From assembly GCA_028716385.1 (NCBI GenBank), contig JAQUPX010000005.1:248250-312249 (forward strand): 64,000 nt of DNA, given 5' to 3'. Origin of the DNA: a bacterium. Its GTDB lineage: Bacteria; Hydrothermota; UBA3073; JACQXS01; JAQTXJ01. Both the position numbers and the translations under genes were made by a program. The number at the start of each line of letters is the position of its first letter. Position 1 is the first letter of the stretch. The notes beneath the pieces are model-generated. The model ran no database searches, was not told where the DNA came from, and saw nothing but the letters and a program-made list of their open reading frames with translations. Positions 35,223 through 43,783 of this stretch are shown one piece after another.

Positions 35223-36851
35223 ATGAAATCATATTTATTTTTTGTGTCTTTGATATTCTTTATTACGGGTAATATTGAAGCAAAAACAATTTATATTCCG
35301 GGTGACTATACTACAATTCAAACGGGAATTGATTCTGCCGTGTCTGGAGATATGGTTATTGTCTCAAAAGGAACTTACTCCGGCGGTATAAATATGAAGG
35401 GAGGCATCCATCTCAAAAGTGAAGAAGGACCGGAAAGCACAATCATTAGCGGAGGAGGATCAGCTATCAGATGTACTGGTTTAACCGATACAGTTCTAAT
35501 TGATGGTTTTACCATACATAATGGCATTAAAGATAATTATTATGGGGGGGGGATATATTCCTATAATTCAAATATAATTATAAGAAATAACATTATTGCG
35601 GGAAATATTTTAGAGCCGCTTTATTTTATGGAGCCTGCAGCGGGTGGGGGTATATTCGTTAGAGGAGGGTCGGCTTTGATTGAGAATAACATAATAAGGG
35701 GTAATAGAACTATAGCTGATGATATGAAAAACAAGAAAAAGTCTGCCGGTATGTTAGCAAAAGGCAGAGAAAATAACCTTCAGGGAAATATCTCAAAATA
35801 CTATGATGCATATGGGGGTAGCGGAATATATGCAGAATCTACAATAGTAACTATTAAGAATAATGTGATACGTGGAAACAGCGCAGAAATGGCAAGTGCT
35901 GTCGGAGGTGGAATTAGTTGTGTAAATTGCATAAAATCCGTTATTTTTAATAATCTTATATATGGTAATTATGCATATAATACCAAGTGGATGTATGGTT
36001 ATGGAATGGGAATTTCCTGCACTGGTCCGGTAGAGATAACCAACAATACAATAGTTAATAATTATTTCCCGCGGTATAATGATGGCAATGGACAAGGTGG
36101 TGGTATTTATTGTGGAAGACTTCCTCCGGGACAGGATTCTATAATTATAAAAAATAACATAATTGCCTTTGATAGTTCATCAATAATAGGAGGAGGAGGA
36201 GGAATATATTGTGACAGTCTGGCTAAAGTATTTATTGGATATAATGGTTTTTATTCCAACATACCCGATAACTTTCATAATGCTCCGCAGGGAGTTGGAA
36301 ATTTCTCTTGGGGCGTTAACAGGAACGGCACCCCTTGCGACAGTTTCTATAACATAAACATTGACCCTGGATTTACAAACGGGACATTCGGAAACTATTA
36401 CCAGCAAAATGTTTCAGGTTGCGGGGATTATATTGTTGATGACGAGTTTGGCTTTCTGGGCGGAAATACTTCCGACGGCAAGCCTGATAGCGGGTGGGTT
36501 GATTTAGGATACCATTATGGAGTTCTTATAGGAGTTGAAGAAAAGGAAGTAAGTCCGCCTGAGGCGGATCAGAATTTAGAGCTAACAATTGCACCGAATC
36601 CATTTACTACAATGACCGGAATTAAATGGTTAAAAGGAGGTGAAGGGCAAAAAAATAAAATACGGATTTACGATATAAGTGGAAAATTAGTTAAATCTTT
36701 TCCACTCGCCACTGCTCACTCATTACTGACCACTGTATTCTGGGATGGCAGGAATGAAGCGGGCAATAAAGTAACGGCAGGGATATATTTTGTAAGATTA
36801 GAAACAAGTTCTTCTGTGATTAGTAAGAAAGTCACATTTTTAAGGAAGTAA
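35223..36851 (+). CDS. Exported right-handed beta-helix protein with sorting domain (type 1)
   Basis: 542 residues: signal peptide (YLFFVSLIFFITGNIEA), a pectate-lyase-like parallel beta-helix (IYIPGDYTTIQTGIDSAVSG; repeated I-x-x-N-x-I and IIRNNIIAGNI turns), and a sorting domain (IAPNPFTTMTGIKWL, IRIYDISGKLVKSFP, GIYFVRLETS) ending VTFLRK. The linker before the sorting domain carries an in-frame palindrome at 36554-36568 encoding PPEAD. Such proteins bind or cut polysaccharide, but no catalytic residues can be assigned here. Confidence 0.85.
   Translation: MKSYLFFVSLIFFITGNIEAKTIYIPGDYTTIQTGIDSAVSGDMVIVSKGTYSGGINMKGGIHLKSEEGPESTIISGGGSAIRCTGLTDTVLIDGFTIHNGIKDNYYGGGIYSYNSNIIIRNNIIAGNILEPLYFMEPAAGGGIFVRGGSALIENNIIRGNRTIADDMKNKKKSAGMLAKGRENNLQGNISKYYDAYGGSGIYAESTIVTIKNNVIRGNSAEMASAVGGGISCVNCIKSVIFNNLIYGNYAYNTKWMYGYGMGISCTGPVEITNNTIVNNYFPRYNDGNGQGGGIYCGRLPPGQDSIIIKNNIIAFDSSSIIGGGGGIYCDSLAKVFIGYNGFYSNIPDNFHNAPQGVGNFSWGVNRNGTPCDSFYNINIDPGFTNGTFGNYYQQNVSGCGDYIVDDEFGFLGGNTSDGKPDSGWVDLGYHYGVLIGVEEKEVSPPEADQNLELTIAPNPFTTMTGIKWLKGGEGQKNKIRIYDISGKLVKSFPLATAHSLLTTVFWDGRNEAGNKVTAGIYFVRLETSSSVISKKVTFLRK
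36554..36568. repeat. Coding palindrome TCCGCCT-G-AGGCGGA
   Basis: Identical to 26198-26212, here in a different reading frame of the palindrome, encoding PPEAD in the linker of the beta-helix protein. Confidence 0.75.
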
Positions 36852-36866
36852 GGAGGCTTTAAAATT

Positions 36867-39800
36867 ATGCGAAAAATTTTGATAGGTATCATATTTTTGA
36901 GTTTAGCGTATAATACATTTGCTCGTGATGCTAATTTTGTGCTGGAAACAAAAGAAGAATTGGAGACCGACTACACTTCTATGTTTATTGCCATGGCAAC
37001 GGGGGATGTAGACGAGGATGGAATAAATGAAATAGTTACGGTGGGAGCTGGAAAGTGGGATAATATTACAATATGGGAAGTGCGTGATGGGCAATTAACA
37101 CCGAAGGCGCCTTTTAATTCACAGTCATATACGTATAATAGACCCCTGGGGGGGACTTATACGACTTCTTTTCAAGGGTGTTTTATTGGCGATGCAGATA
37201 ATGATGGGGAAAATGAGATTCTTGCTGCAGGTTTTTACTTCCTTACTGACGCGCCCATAAACAGGCAACCTCTTTTAGTAATTTTAAAGTGGAATGGTAG
37301 TGGTTTTACTTCTTACGATCATACCTGGTCCCCTGGAACTGGGACTTTTGGAACTACAGCAGCTGGAGGAGGTGCTATTTTTTCTCCGTATGTTGAGGAT
37401 GTAGATAATGATGGAAAAAAGGAAATCTTGCTTACTGACAATCCAACAGCCCCGGGATGTATTGCGGAGTATTCAGAACTCAAAATTTTAAATTGGGATA
37501 GAACGCGTACAGACGGAGATGGTAACCCTAAGCCATTCGAGGTAGAAGATAGTGTGTTATGGAATAACAGCATGACAAAGAGTGGAGTTGCTTGGTTTAT
37601 AACCTGTTGTGATGTTGATAATGACGGAGTAAAAGAAATTATAACCAGTGGAACTACAGGAGCTGAAAAGGACGTTGGACATGATATTAAGATAACGGGC
37701 TATAATGGAGACGTTCGTGTAATGAGTTGGCATAATAATACTTTTACATTAGAAGCTGAAGCAATATGGCTGAGAAACGGCGATCATCATTCTGATTTGA
37801 TAGCCGCTGATGACATTGATGGAGATGGAAAAGTAGAAATACTTGCCGGCGCAAGCTGGTGGCCAAATTCCTCTGTAGACTGGTGTACAGACGACAGTCA
37901 GTGGGAATACAATACCGGCCAATACGATTACGAGTTGAAGATATGGAATATAGTATCCGGCCCGATAACTTACAGCCCACCAGGTGAAGAATCTGTAGTA
38001 TATGACCAACGTTTTGAGGAAAAATATTCGGATATAAAAACGGATGAATACGGAGGGCCAACTTATTTTAACTTGTGTGATATAGATAGAGATAATTATA
38101 AAGAAGTTATAATGGGAGACAATAGAGTTTCATATAACTCCTCGAGACTTCGAGTTAAGCGTTTAGAATTTGTCCCTAGTACGGGTTACACTCTGCAAGA
38201 GGAATACTTTGCTGATGAAACACAAATACCTCAAGATGGACCAGTAGTGGGGATACAGATATGTGATGTTGATAATGATGGGGTAGATGAAATGGTAGTC
38301 GCACAAGGATATCGTGGCGGTTCCAACAATCAACATTTTATTAATAGGCTTTTTCTATTTAAAGAGGAAGATGAGGCAACGCTTCCATCTAATTTTGCAG
38401 GGGCTACTGCTTACAATAATCAAAAACAGCTTGCATTAGATGGGACCGGCAATTTACATACTGTAATTAGGTGGTGGAATAATAAAATTCTATATGCAAT
38501 GAGCGATGATAAGGGAAGCACATGGAAAAATAAATACGTGATTAATCAAAAAGGGGTAGGTAGCTCCCCCGCTATTGCAATGGATAATGATGGAGGAATA
38601 AATGTTTGCTGGATTGGCCCCGCGGAGTCAGGGCTTAGTCTTACAGGACAAAGTCTTTATTATAGTAGGAAAGTGGGTAATACGTGGGGGGATATACACG
38701 AGATATATACACTTGCAGATATGGCAAGTTCTGTTTATTTTTCAGCTCCTTCAATGGCAGTAGAAAAAGTTACGGGTTCCGACAATGATATCATTCATAT
38801 TGCGATGGGAGAAGCGTATTCTGACTGGGCTGGTGACTACGAATCGCATGTATACCATTTTTCTTTTTCTGTCAGTTCCCCCTCCTTAGCTTCCCCAGAC
38901 CCTATATACAGTTATATAGGAAGTTCCTTTACTGAAACGCCAATCCCTTCCATAGACGTATTTAATGATGTTTCAGGTAATGACATTCATTTATGTTGGG
39001 AAGCAGACGGCGATATCTATTATAAGCATTCATTAAATAGTGGTACAACATGGATTCCTTCCACCCCAACTCTACTTTCAGATGGAACAAATGTGTGTCA
39101 TAACCCATCAATTAGCGCATATGAGAAGCGACATATAAAGGTTGTATATGAAAAAAATTATTCCGGAGCTTTAAGGCAAATTGTGGAAAAGATTAAGCAC
39201 TCTAGTGGTGAGGACTGGGGAGGCGCTATCTATTGGACTCTTTCTCCTTCAGATTGTTACTCTCCACAAATAGATGGGTCAATAATTGCGTGGACAGAGG
39301 GAAATGAAATAGGATCGAATTCAACAGTAGGATATTTGAGTAACACTCCCGGTACGAGTTCAATGCATCCGCAGATTGTAGTTAAACATGGTTGTCCAAC
39401 TTCTATTTTTTGTGGCTGGACAGAAGAAATAGGAAGTGTTCAAATCCCCTATGAGGTAAAACATAGTTATAATGTATTGAACCAATATGAGCTTTCGGGC
39501 GTTCTTACTTATGGCACCACAACGATACCTCAAAACAGTACACTTATGATTAATGGTAATGTAACTATTGATCCTTGTGCTGTACTTATCGTAGAACCGG
39601 GGACAAAAGTCTATTGTTACAATTCCGTTAGTGAGCAAGGGAAGCTTACCGTCAAAGGAACATTTGTTGCCAACTCAGCTACCTTTATTTCTGATAGTTC
39701 AAGGGATAGCTCTTGGGGTGGTATAGTAGTAGATACTGGAGGTTCTGTTGAACTTCGCGGATGCACAATACAAGACGCAAAATACGGCATATATGCAAAT

Positions 39801-41918
39801 GGCGGCTCGGTTGTTGCAACAAATAACTTGATTACAAATTGCAGTACAGCAGTATACGTAGCAAGTAATGCACAATTAGTAGACTTTGGAAATATACGAA
39901 TGCCAAACACGAATACGACTGATGACGGGATGAACTCGTTCCTAAATAATATCTCCTGGAATTTCGTAAACATCACAAATGACAGCGTATTTGCTCAGGC
40001 AAATTACTGGGGCACATTCGATACCACTTTACTCAAGATTTCAGGAAAAGTAATTTATATTCCATTCGGTTACGACTACCAAGGCGCTGATTGGACAATC
40101 GCTAACGATACCACAATATACGGTACGTTCTGGAACGTCGGTACATTCAAAATCAACAGTGGCAAGACTGCAAAAGTAGCATCGAAATCAATAAATACCA
40201 CTGGTTGGATTGCAATAGAAGCCGACAGCTTTGATATTCAAGGCACTTTCTCGGCAGATTCCGCAGGGTGGATAGCTGGCGAAGGCCCGGGAACAGGAAC
40301 GACTGGTGCATCTGCATACGGAGCTGGCGGAGCAGGATACGGTGGACGCGGCGGAGCAGGTGGATGTAACTTAGAAGGTGATACCAGTAAATACGGTGGT
40401 TTTGCATACGGTAACCTTGAAAATCCGTGTGATATGGGAAGCGGTGGCGGAAACGCCGATGCAACCTATAAAGGCGGAGCAGGCGGCGGAATCATCAGAT
40501 TAATAAGTTCAGGAACAATAAACGTAGCAGGAACGATAAAGAGTGACGGAAAGCCTGGTGCTACCAACAGCGGCTTAAAATCGGCAGGCGGTGGCTCTGG
40601 CGGAAGCGTATGGCTGCAGACAAATAAGTTAACCGGAAACGGCTTGATAAGTGCAAAAGGTGGAAACGGTTCAAACGGAAGCTCTGCCGACGGAGGAGCC
40701 GGTGCCGGAGGAAGATTGAATGTCTGGTATCAGCAATCTTCGTTTACGGGAAGAGTTGATGTGTCGGGAGGTTTGGCTTATGATAATGCACAGACAGGAC
40801 AGATGGGAACTGCATTAATTCACCAGACGGATGATTCAGTAAAGATTATTCTCTCTCCAGTGCAGACACTCAGCTCAACTGACAGCAGATACGGTTTTAC
40901 GAAAGGGATTGAATTCACGAATAAATATATAAGATTAACATCGGGAGATAGTATAGTAGGAAACTTCAGGGCAAGAGCAAAAGACTCCATAATAGTAAAC
41001 ACCTCGTCTTATATTATCGCAGACGAAAAAGGATATTGCCATAATCAGGGAACAGGATACGGTCATTATGGAAGCAGCTCTCACGGCGCAGGCGGAGCGG
41101 GATATGGAAATATCGGAGGGTACGGAACTTACCATACACAAGGCGGAACAGGAGATGGCGGAATAATGTATGGAGATTCTTTAATGGCTGACAGTTTAGG
41201 AAGCGGAGGCGGAGACTGGGCTAATACCGGTGGTTACAGATATGGTGGCGGAAATGGTGGCGGATTAATTGAACTTGAATGCGATTCCGGAACAATAGTG
41301 CTTAACGGAACGGTATCTGTAAACGGCTCCGATGGAACTGAAAAGAGCGGTTATGCAGGCGGAGGAGCTTCAGGTGGAAGCGTGCTATTATTCGCAAAAT
41401 ACCTGAAAGGTGTCGGAATAATCAATGCAAAAGGCGGAGATGGTGGCTCAATTTCTAACTGTAACGCCGGTGGCGGTGCAGGTGGGAGAGTGATGTTCTA
41501 CAGGGACAGTACGGAATTTGCAGGCACTGTTTCAGTAATAGGCGGAGATGCAGGTGGAACTGGAGCAACGGCAGGAGGAATAGGAACGTTCAAACAGGAT
41601 ATTCTACCGCAGAGTTTTACTCCTGTATCTTATGTGAACAATGCGGGGTTACCATTTGTGTTTAAGATGTTCCAGAATTATCCGAATCCGTTCAGGAATA
41701 AGACAACGATAAAGTATCAGATACCTTTAACGAGCAAAGTATCGTTAATGCTTTATGATTTAACCGGCAGATGTGTAAAGACGTTAGTTAATGAGGAACA
41801 GGTCCCGGGATATTACAAAGCAGAACTGAACTCAAAAGACTATCCGACAGGTATATACTTTGCGAAGTTCAAAGCGGGTGAATACAAGGAAACGAAGAAA
41901 CTGATTCTGATGAAGTAA
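36867..41918 (+). CDS. Giant exported FG-GAP / sialidase-like / Gly-rich protein with sorting domain (type 1)
   Basis: 1683 residues. After a signal peptide (1-20) come FG-GAP/VCBS-type propeller repeats with calcium-binding DxDxDG motifs (DVDEDGINEIVT, DADNDGENEILA; about 25-520). Next are BNR/sialidase-like strands (about 525-870), a beta-helix stretch (GGSVELRGCTIQDAKYGIYA; about 950-1050), then two glycine-rich arrays (GGAGYGGRGGAGG, HGAGGAGYGNIGGYG). A type 1 sorting domain ends LILMK (NYPNPFRNKTTIKYQIP, SLMLYDLTGRCVKTL). This is probably a large cell-surface adhesin. It is followed by a terminator. Confidence 0.85.
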   Translation: MRKILIGIIFLSLAYNTFARDANFVLETKEELETDYTSMFIAMATGDVDEDGINEIVTVGAGKWDNITIWEVRDGQLTPKAPFNSQSYTYNRPLGGTYTTSFQGCFIGDADNDGENEILAAGFYFLTDAPINRQPLLVILKWNGSGFTSYDHTWSPGTGTFGTTAAGGGAIFSPYVEDVDNDGKKEILLTDNPTAPGCIAEYSELKILNWDRTRTDGDGNPKPFEVEDSVLWNNSMTKSGVAWFITCCDVDNDGVKEIITSGTTGAEKDVGHDIKITGYNGDVRVMSWHNNTFTLEAEAIWLRNGDHHSDLIAADDIDGDGKVEILAGASWWPNSSVDWCTDDSQWEYNTGQYDYELKIWNIVSGPITYSPPGEESVVYDQRFEEKYSDIKTDEYGGPTYFNLCDIDRDNYKEVIMGDNRVSYNSSRLRVKRLEFVPSTGYTLQEEYFADETQIPQDGPVVGIQICDVDNDGVDEMVVAQGYRGGSNNQHFINRLFLFKEEDEATLPSNFAGATAYNNQKQLALDGTGNLHTVIRWWNNKILYAMSDDKGSTWKNKYVINQKGVGSSPAIAMDNDGGINVCWIGPAESGLSLTGQSLYYSRKVGNTWGDIHEIYTLADMASSVYFSAPSMAVEKVTGSDNDIIHIAMGEAYSDWAGDYESHVYHFSFSVSSPSLASPDPIYSYIGSSFTETPIPSIDVFNDVSGNDIHLCWEADGDIYYKHSLNSGTTWIPSTPTLLSDGTNVCHNPSISAYEKRHIKVVYEKNYSGALRQIVEKIKHSSGEDWGGAIYWTLSPSDCYSPQIDGSIIAWTEGNEIGSNSTVGYLSNTPGTSSMHPQIVVKHGCPTSIFCGWTEEIGSVQIPYEVKHSYNVLNQYELSGVLTYGTTTIPQNSTLMINGNVTIDPCAVLIVEPGTKVYCYNSVSEQGKLTVKGTFVANSATFISDSSRDSSWGGIVVDTGGSVELRGCTIQDAKYGIYANGGSVVATNNLITNCSTAVYVASNAQLVDFGNIRMPNTNTTDDGMNSFLNNISWNFVNITNDSVFAQANYWGTFDTTLLKISGKVIYIPFGYDYQGADWTIANDTTIYGTFWNVGTFKINSGKTAKVASKSINTTGWIAIEADSFDIQGTFSADSAGWIAGEGPGTGTTGASAYGAGGAGYGGRGGAGGCNLEGDTSKYGGFAYGNLENPCDMGSGGGNADATYKGGAGGGIIRLISSGTINVAGTIKSDGKPGATNSGLKSAGGGSGGSVWLQTNKLTGNGLISAKGGNGSNGSSADGGAGAGGRLNVWYQQSSFTGRVDVSGGLAYDNAQTGQMGTALIHQTDDSVKIILSPVQTLSSTDSRYGFTKGIEFTNKYIRLTSGDSIVGNFRARAKDSIIVNTSSYIIADEKGYCHNQGTGYGHYGSSSHGAGGAGYGNIGGYGTYHTQGGTGDGGIMYGDSLMADSLGSGGGDWANTGGYRYGGGNGGGLIELECDSGTIVLNGTVSVNGSDGTEKSGYAGGGASGGSVLLFAKYLKGVGIINAKGGDGGSISNCNAGGGAGGRVMFYRDSTEFAGTVSVIGGDAGGTGATAGGIGTFKQDILPQSFTPVSYVNNAGLPFVFKMFQNYPNPFRNKTTIKYQIPLTSKVSLMLYDLTGRCVKTLVNEEQVPGYYKAELNSKDYPTGIYFAKFKAGEYKETKKLILMK

Positions 41919-41936
41919 GTATTTAGAAAACGAATA

Positions 41937-41977
41937 CAAAAGCCCTCTCTGTTATTTACGGGGAGGGCTTTTGTTTT
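41937..41977 (+). terminator. Rho-independent terminator after the giant surface gene
   Basis: AAAAGCCCTC stem with GAGGGCTTTT partner around a 14-nt loop region, then TTGTTTT. Confidence 0.85.
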
Positions 41978-42060
41978 AGGAGGGAATAGATATCTGTTCC
42001 ATATGGCACTGCTTATGGTTTTTCTATGCATACTTCAGATGTCAAAAATGTTGATTTTAT

Positions 42061-42091
42061 TTGACAAGTACTCATTTTAAAAACATACTAT
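42061..42091 (+). promoter_or_regulatory. Promoter of the deleted propeller-protein pseudogene
   Basis: TTGACA at 42061-42066 and TACTAT at 42086-42091 (19-nt spacer), 5 nt before the ATG at 42097. The spacing is long; the same leaderless layout is seen at 7918 and 12526. It may now drive the gene at 42303. Confidence 0.4.
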
Positions 42092-42096
42092 TATAA

Positions 42097-42279
42097 ATGA
42101 CATTAATATTAACATTCTTTCTTCTCCAATAAAACCCTACTTATGCTGCGGGGACGTGGACAAAGTATGGGGCAACTCTTGAGAATACACATTTACAATG
42201 GATGAGAGGAACTATGATGTCTGAACCTGATGTAAAATGGTCGTATATAACAAATGATATGGTAATTTTGATAAAATAA
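42097..42279 (+). pseudogene. Internally deleted PQQ/FG-GAP propeller protein
   Basis: The frame starts MTLILTFFLLQ, then TAA (42130-42132), then NPTYAAGTWTKYGATLENTH and SEPDVKWSYIT. These match the start of the intact gene at 56859-58400, which has CAA where this has TAA. After 55 codons the frame joins VILIK-stop, the end of a sorting domain. So it carries both a nonsense mutation and a large internal deletion. Confidence 0.85.
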
Positions 42280-42302
42280 CATATAATATTAAGGAGAGTA
42301 GG

Positions 42303-43739
42303 ATGAAATTTTTAAAGTATTTATATTTGTTATGTTTAGTCTTATCTACCAACGTTTTTGCAGATGCACCGGATACCCTTTGGACAAGAACTTATGGTGG
42401 AGGCAGCAATGATATTGGCTATTCCGTTCAACAGACCAAAGACGGCGGTTTTATCATTGCAGGCTGGACAGCGTCTTTTGGAGCAGGCGGTCGCGATGTC
42501 TATTTAATCAGGACAAATTCTTCAGGCGATACTTTATGGACAAGAACTTATGGCGGGACTAGCGAGGAAAGAGGGCGTTCACTTCAACAGACCAAAGACG
42601 ACGGATTTATCATTGCAGGCTGGACAGCATCTTTTGGGGTAGGAAATAATGATGTCTATTTAATTAAGACAGATTCTTTAGGCGATACTATCTGGACAAG
42701 AACTTTTGGCGGAACTAACTTTGAGGGAGGCAATTCTGTTTCCGAAACAAATGACAGTGGGTTTATCGTTGCAGGCTATACACACTCTTTCGGGGCAGGA
42801 AATGATGATGCATATCTTGTTAGGACAAATTCCTCCGGAGATACTCTGTGGACAAGAACTTTCGGTGGAACTGGATGGGATGGGGCATGGTCCGTTCAAC
42901 AGACTGAAGATAGAGGATTTATTATTGCAGGATGGACAGGATCTTTTGGTGTAAACGGCGATGTCTATTTAATTAAGACAGATTCTTTAGGCGATACGCT
43001 TTGGGTAAGAACTTATGGTGGAACTTCCTCTGATTATGGTCTTTCAGTTCAACAGACTAAAGATGGCGGGTTTATTATTGTAGGAACTACATACTCTTTT
43101 GGAGCAGGCGGTTGCGATGTCTATTTAATCAGGACAAATTCTTCAGGAGATATTATCTGGACAAGAACTTACGGAGGGACTTCTTACGATGAGGGATGTT
43201 CTGTTCAACAGACTCGAGATGACGGTTTTATCATTGCAGGATGGACAGAATCTTTTGGGGTAGGCACACCATCTTGTGCCAATGTCTATATCATTAAAAC
43301 AAATTCTTTAGGTGATACTTTATGGACAAAAATTTTAGGCGGGGTTGAATATGATGAAGGCTTTTCTGTCCAACAAACCCAAGATGATGGTTTTATTATT
43401 GCAGGGTATACATATTCTTTTGGAACAAGCAATGGAAGTTTCTATCTGATTAGGTTGAAGAATGGAGCCGGAGTGGAAGAAGGAAAGAAAGAGTTGAAAG
43501 TTGAAAGCTTAAAGTTTAACGTTATAAAAGAAAAAATTTATCTTTCTATTCCGAAAACAATGGAAACGGATATAAAGTTATATGATATATGTGGAAGAAT
43601 AAAAGAGGTTATTTATTCGGGAATTCTTAATGAAGGCACGTATACCTTTACCTCACATATAAAATCCAATGGTATCTATTTTGTAAATCTATCAGCAGGC
43701 ACTCATAAAGAAACTCAAAAATTAATTTTGATAAAATAA
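42303..43739 (+). CDS. Exported propeller-like repeat protein with sorting domain (type 2)
   Basis: 478 residues after AAGGAGA. Signal peptide (YLYLLCLVLSTNVFA), then about seven highly similar ~51-residue repeats (DTLWTRTYGG, GYSVQQTKDGGFIIAGWTAS, DVYLIRTNSSGD), and a type 2 sorting domain (VIKEKIYLSIPKTME, LYDICGRIKEVIYSGIL, GTYTFTSHI, GIYFVNLSAG) ending LILIK. Repeats are nearly identical at the DNA level, so they can recombine. Function unknown; probably surface-exposed. Confidence 0.82.
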   Translation: MKFLKYLYLLCLVLSTNVFADAPDTLWTRTYGGGSNDIGYSVQQTKDGGFIIAGWTASFGAGGRDVYLIRTNSSGDTLWTRTYGGTSEERGRSLQQTKDDGFIIAGWTASFGVGNNDVYLIKTDSLGDTIWTRTFGGTNFEGGNSVSETNDSGFIVAGYTHSFGAGNDDAYLVRTNSSGDTLWTRTFGGTGWDGAWSVQQTEDRGFIIAGWTGSFGVNGDVYLIKTDSLGDTLWVRTYGGTSSDYGLSVQQTKDGGFIIVGTTYSFGAGGCDVYLIRTNSSGDIIWTRTYGGTSYDEGCSVQQTRDDGFIIAGWTESFGVGTPSCANVYIIKTNSLGDTLWTKILGGVEYDEGFSVQQTQDDGFIIAGYTYSFGTSNGSFYLIRLKNGAGVEEGKKELKVESLKFNVIKEKIYLSIPKTMETDIKLYDICGRIKEVIYSGILNEGTYTFTSHIKSNGIYFVNLSAGTHKETQKLILIK

Positions 43740-43742
43740 CAA

Positions 43743-43768
43743 GTTTGGATAACATATATTATCCAAAC
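43743..43768. promoter_or_regulatory. Perfect 10-bp-arm inverted repeat upstream of the SIR2 gene
   Basis: GTTTGGATAA (43743-43752), CATATA, TTATCCAAAC (43759-43768), 15 nt before the SIR2 start at 43784. No T-run follows, so it is more likely an operator or RNA hairpin than a terminator. Confidence 0.6.
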
Positions 43769-43783
43769 TAAAGAGAGAAACAA

